Origin: Gymnogyps californianus
Taxonomy: Eukaryota > Chordata > Aves > Accipitriformes > Cathartidae
Reading direction: 5' to 3'
NCBI RefSeq assembly: GCF_018139145.2
Contig: NC_059475.1
Location: 5,307,437 to 5,371,436 of the forward strand
Length of the DNA stretch: 64,000 nt
Shown: in pieces, positions 61,901-64,000 of the stretch
Position numbering within the stretch: position 1 is the first letter of the stretch
Layout of the letters: each line of letters opens with the position of its first letter
The notes under the pieces: model-generated
Told to the model about the DNA's origin: nothing
The model's input: the letters and a program-made list of their open reading frames with translations, nothing else
Database searches by the model: none
Made by a program: the position numbers and the translations under genes

Positions 61901-64000
61901 CAAGGATCAAAACCTCACCTCTTTCTAGCTGGATTCCAGTGCATCCAGAGATTTGGAGCTGGCTTTGTTCTGAAAAGGTATAACAGCAGTTTCCTGAGTT
62001 TGGCACAAATAAACACAAACTACCTTTCTATGCAGACTATGCTGTGGGTGCATAGCAAGTCCTAGAGGTCTTCAAGAGCTGTACTTTGGCTCCTAAAGTC
62101 TTTTTACCTCAACTCCAACTGATATATATGGGACTGACCAAGTGGCTACCTCTCACTGTTGCCTCTACGATTGCTGCCTCCATGGTTGCTGCCTCCAATT
62201 CCTCCCAGTCTTTCTCTCAGAAAGGGTTTAACTCAGAACAATTACTCTCACCTTGTTTTCTGCTTTGAAAATTTGTGCTTCTATTTTGCATCTGAAAAAG
62301 TCATCAGTAACACTAATGGGCAGAGGAAAATATATTCTTTTTCCCCACGAACCTATGGTACTGTTAAACAGCTTTATGAGGAAAAGTTTCATTTGCCTTT
62401 CAGACATTAGGCATTGGCCAGTGTTCAAGGAAGCATATCCATCCAGATGAACAACTGCGTTGTTTCAGTACCGAGCAGCCAAATTCATCCCTGGAGTAAC
62501 GCCAATTGATATTTGTAAGGGTTATATGGCAGACATGAATTTAGGCTATTGGAAGAGGCAAAAGTGGTATATCTTAAGTATTCTGGCAGGACATACCTGT
62601 AGATTATGTTCTACAGAAAACAGGTATATGTAAATCTGAGACACGCAGGTTTTATTTTTAACATACATAAAAAAAGCAATTGTGTCAGACACAGCCCTAT
62701 TAAGTGTAAATCTCCTCAAAACAAAATTGCCAAAGTACCCGCATTCAGCACCTTTCCTCACCTCATTTCAGACACCATATGGATGGATACATGGCACAAA
62801 TATCTTTATATGTAATTTAGAAAAGAAGCGTTGAGCCTGTCTGCCTTGCTTCAGAAGTATATTTTAGAGCACTCACCCACCATCAATATCAGTGCGGAAG
62901 CAAATACTGAAGACTGAATCTCTGCCACTAAAGGCTGGATTCTTTATGGAGCCTTGTGATGACTCATGGTTGCCCCTCGGACAATGAAAAACACTGGGAA
63001 ATCCATATGTTAGAGCTCACTGTCTCCCATGTGGGGGAAAATGATCATATTTGGAAAAGGAAATTGCAGTGAAGGAACATGCCATGAAAAGGAAAATGTA
63101 ATTGTCACAGGACTTGCATTAAGGGACTATTCCAGCCGCTGTAACTTACAGCATCCCTGAAATTGTGCTAAATCACTGTCTGGATTTACTTTCTGGTTGA
63201 CTTATCCTGAGAAAGATTATTAAATTTTATTATTTGGGCTTTTAGGGATACTTGGTCACAACCTTTATGGCAGAAACTGTGTTTTCATACTTACTGGGGA
63301 AGACAGTAAGAAAATGACCACTTTCTTTCTCTTGGAATGGTGGAAATTAATTTCAAAATCTGGAGACTGAAATTACGTGCCCCAAAGACCGCAGAATTTG
63401 TACTGTACTTCAAAAACTGTGAAGCAGTGAGGTACAGAGAATTTCTGCATCAGACTAACAATCACCCACAATATCTTGGAGTCACAGGGACAGAACTTTC
63501 AGTTATGTTTGCTGTCTGGAAAATGACAATAAAAAAGAGAGCTTAGGTAAATATCATTCAGAAGCCAGCTGGCACTAAGTAGGACACCTATATACACCCT
63601 TAGGATTTCAATGCAAACTCTGACCCTGTCTCCATCAGGAAGGCATCTGCTTGTTTGATATGAAAGCCCATATATGAGATTCCCAGGCATCAAAATTATA
63701 AAGCTTTGATAGTGACAAGTGGCATATTATACTTGCTTCAATTACCTAGCTTTCATTATTGCTGACTACTGGACCGGAAAATATCATACATGAAGCACCT
63801 GCATTATTGAAGTATCAAAAAAATGAGGGATAATAGATATATTTTGCTATAAAATGCTGTAAAACACACGGCACCTAGATCTTTTAAGCATATGCCTCAT
63901 TTTTGGTTGTAATAAAGAATTTCTGAATTGATGGTGTTGAACACAGGCAGCATATCATGGAACAAGTCCTTTGGAGCACATTTCTGGGCACATCAAGGGG
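61901..64000. other. AT-rich non-coding sequence, no gene recognised
   Basis: The longest frame (61760-62065, +, 101 codons) starts inside the tandem array and has no known similarity. Around 62468-62512 the phrase AGCCAAATTCATCCCTGGAG and TAACGCCAATTGA resembles a short dispersed amniote repeat often seen next to a 'CCATTGACTTCAATGG' motif. I cannot name it with certainty. Confidence 0.45.

Overview
The window looks like nuclear DNA from a bird. Two things show this. First, it holds several CR1 LINE copies, with the bird-type 3' end: a TAGAATCATAGAAT-like octamer tail and the segment related to GGGACCT..AAAGGTCATCTAGTCCAAC. Second, it holds two solo LTRs of a repeat family common in birds, starting TGTCCTGGTTTC and ending GGTTAAACCAC(G/A)ACA. 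The species cannot be read from the sequence. I found no tRNA, rRNA, CRISPR array or operon-like structure, and no cellular protein-coding gene. The only convincing protein similarity is to the CR1 reverse transcriptase polyprotein. The window is therefore a gene-poor intergenic stretch or the inside of a very large intron.

Layout. 1-775: decayed CR1 on the + strand. 776-18989: AT-rich sequence without recognisable genes, with a 22-bp perfect palindrome (4379-4400), two hairpins with a 9-bp direct repeat (6551-6640), an A/C-rich simple repeat (8825-8901) and a GC-richer patch (14990-15520). 18990-22330: an ancient CR1/L3-like LINE on + that was split by a solo LTR (19525-20130). 22331-38439: mostly unique AT-rich sequence with simple repeats, a C-rich/G-quadruplex tract, a possible TATA plus first-exon donor near 29490-29557, and a short CR1 tail (34502-34567). 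38440-44489: a cluster of transposable elements made of two old CR1 fragments on +, one younger 5'-truncated CR1 on - (41091-43450), and a second solo LTR of the same family (43924-44489). 44490-60604: AT-rich, mostly featureless, with one short CR1 tail at 57684-57734. 60605-61900: a very degenerate tandem repeat of about 155 bp whose units carry GGGTTA-like boxes. 61901-64000: no recognisable feature apart from a possible ancient dispersed repeat near 62465.

No genes act together here. The biology is the history of retrotransposition: an amniote-age CR1, later bird CR1 copies, LTR insertions reduced to solo LTRs, and loss of coding capacity through CpG decay, frameshifts and a lost catalytic residue. 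The least expected signal is the degenerate tandem array at 60605-61900. The regulatory candidates (AT-rich clusters, TATA/exon candidate, palindrome) are inferences and need cross-species alignment or transcript data.
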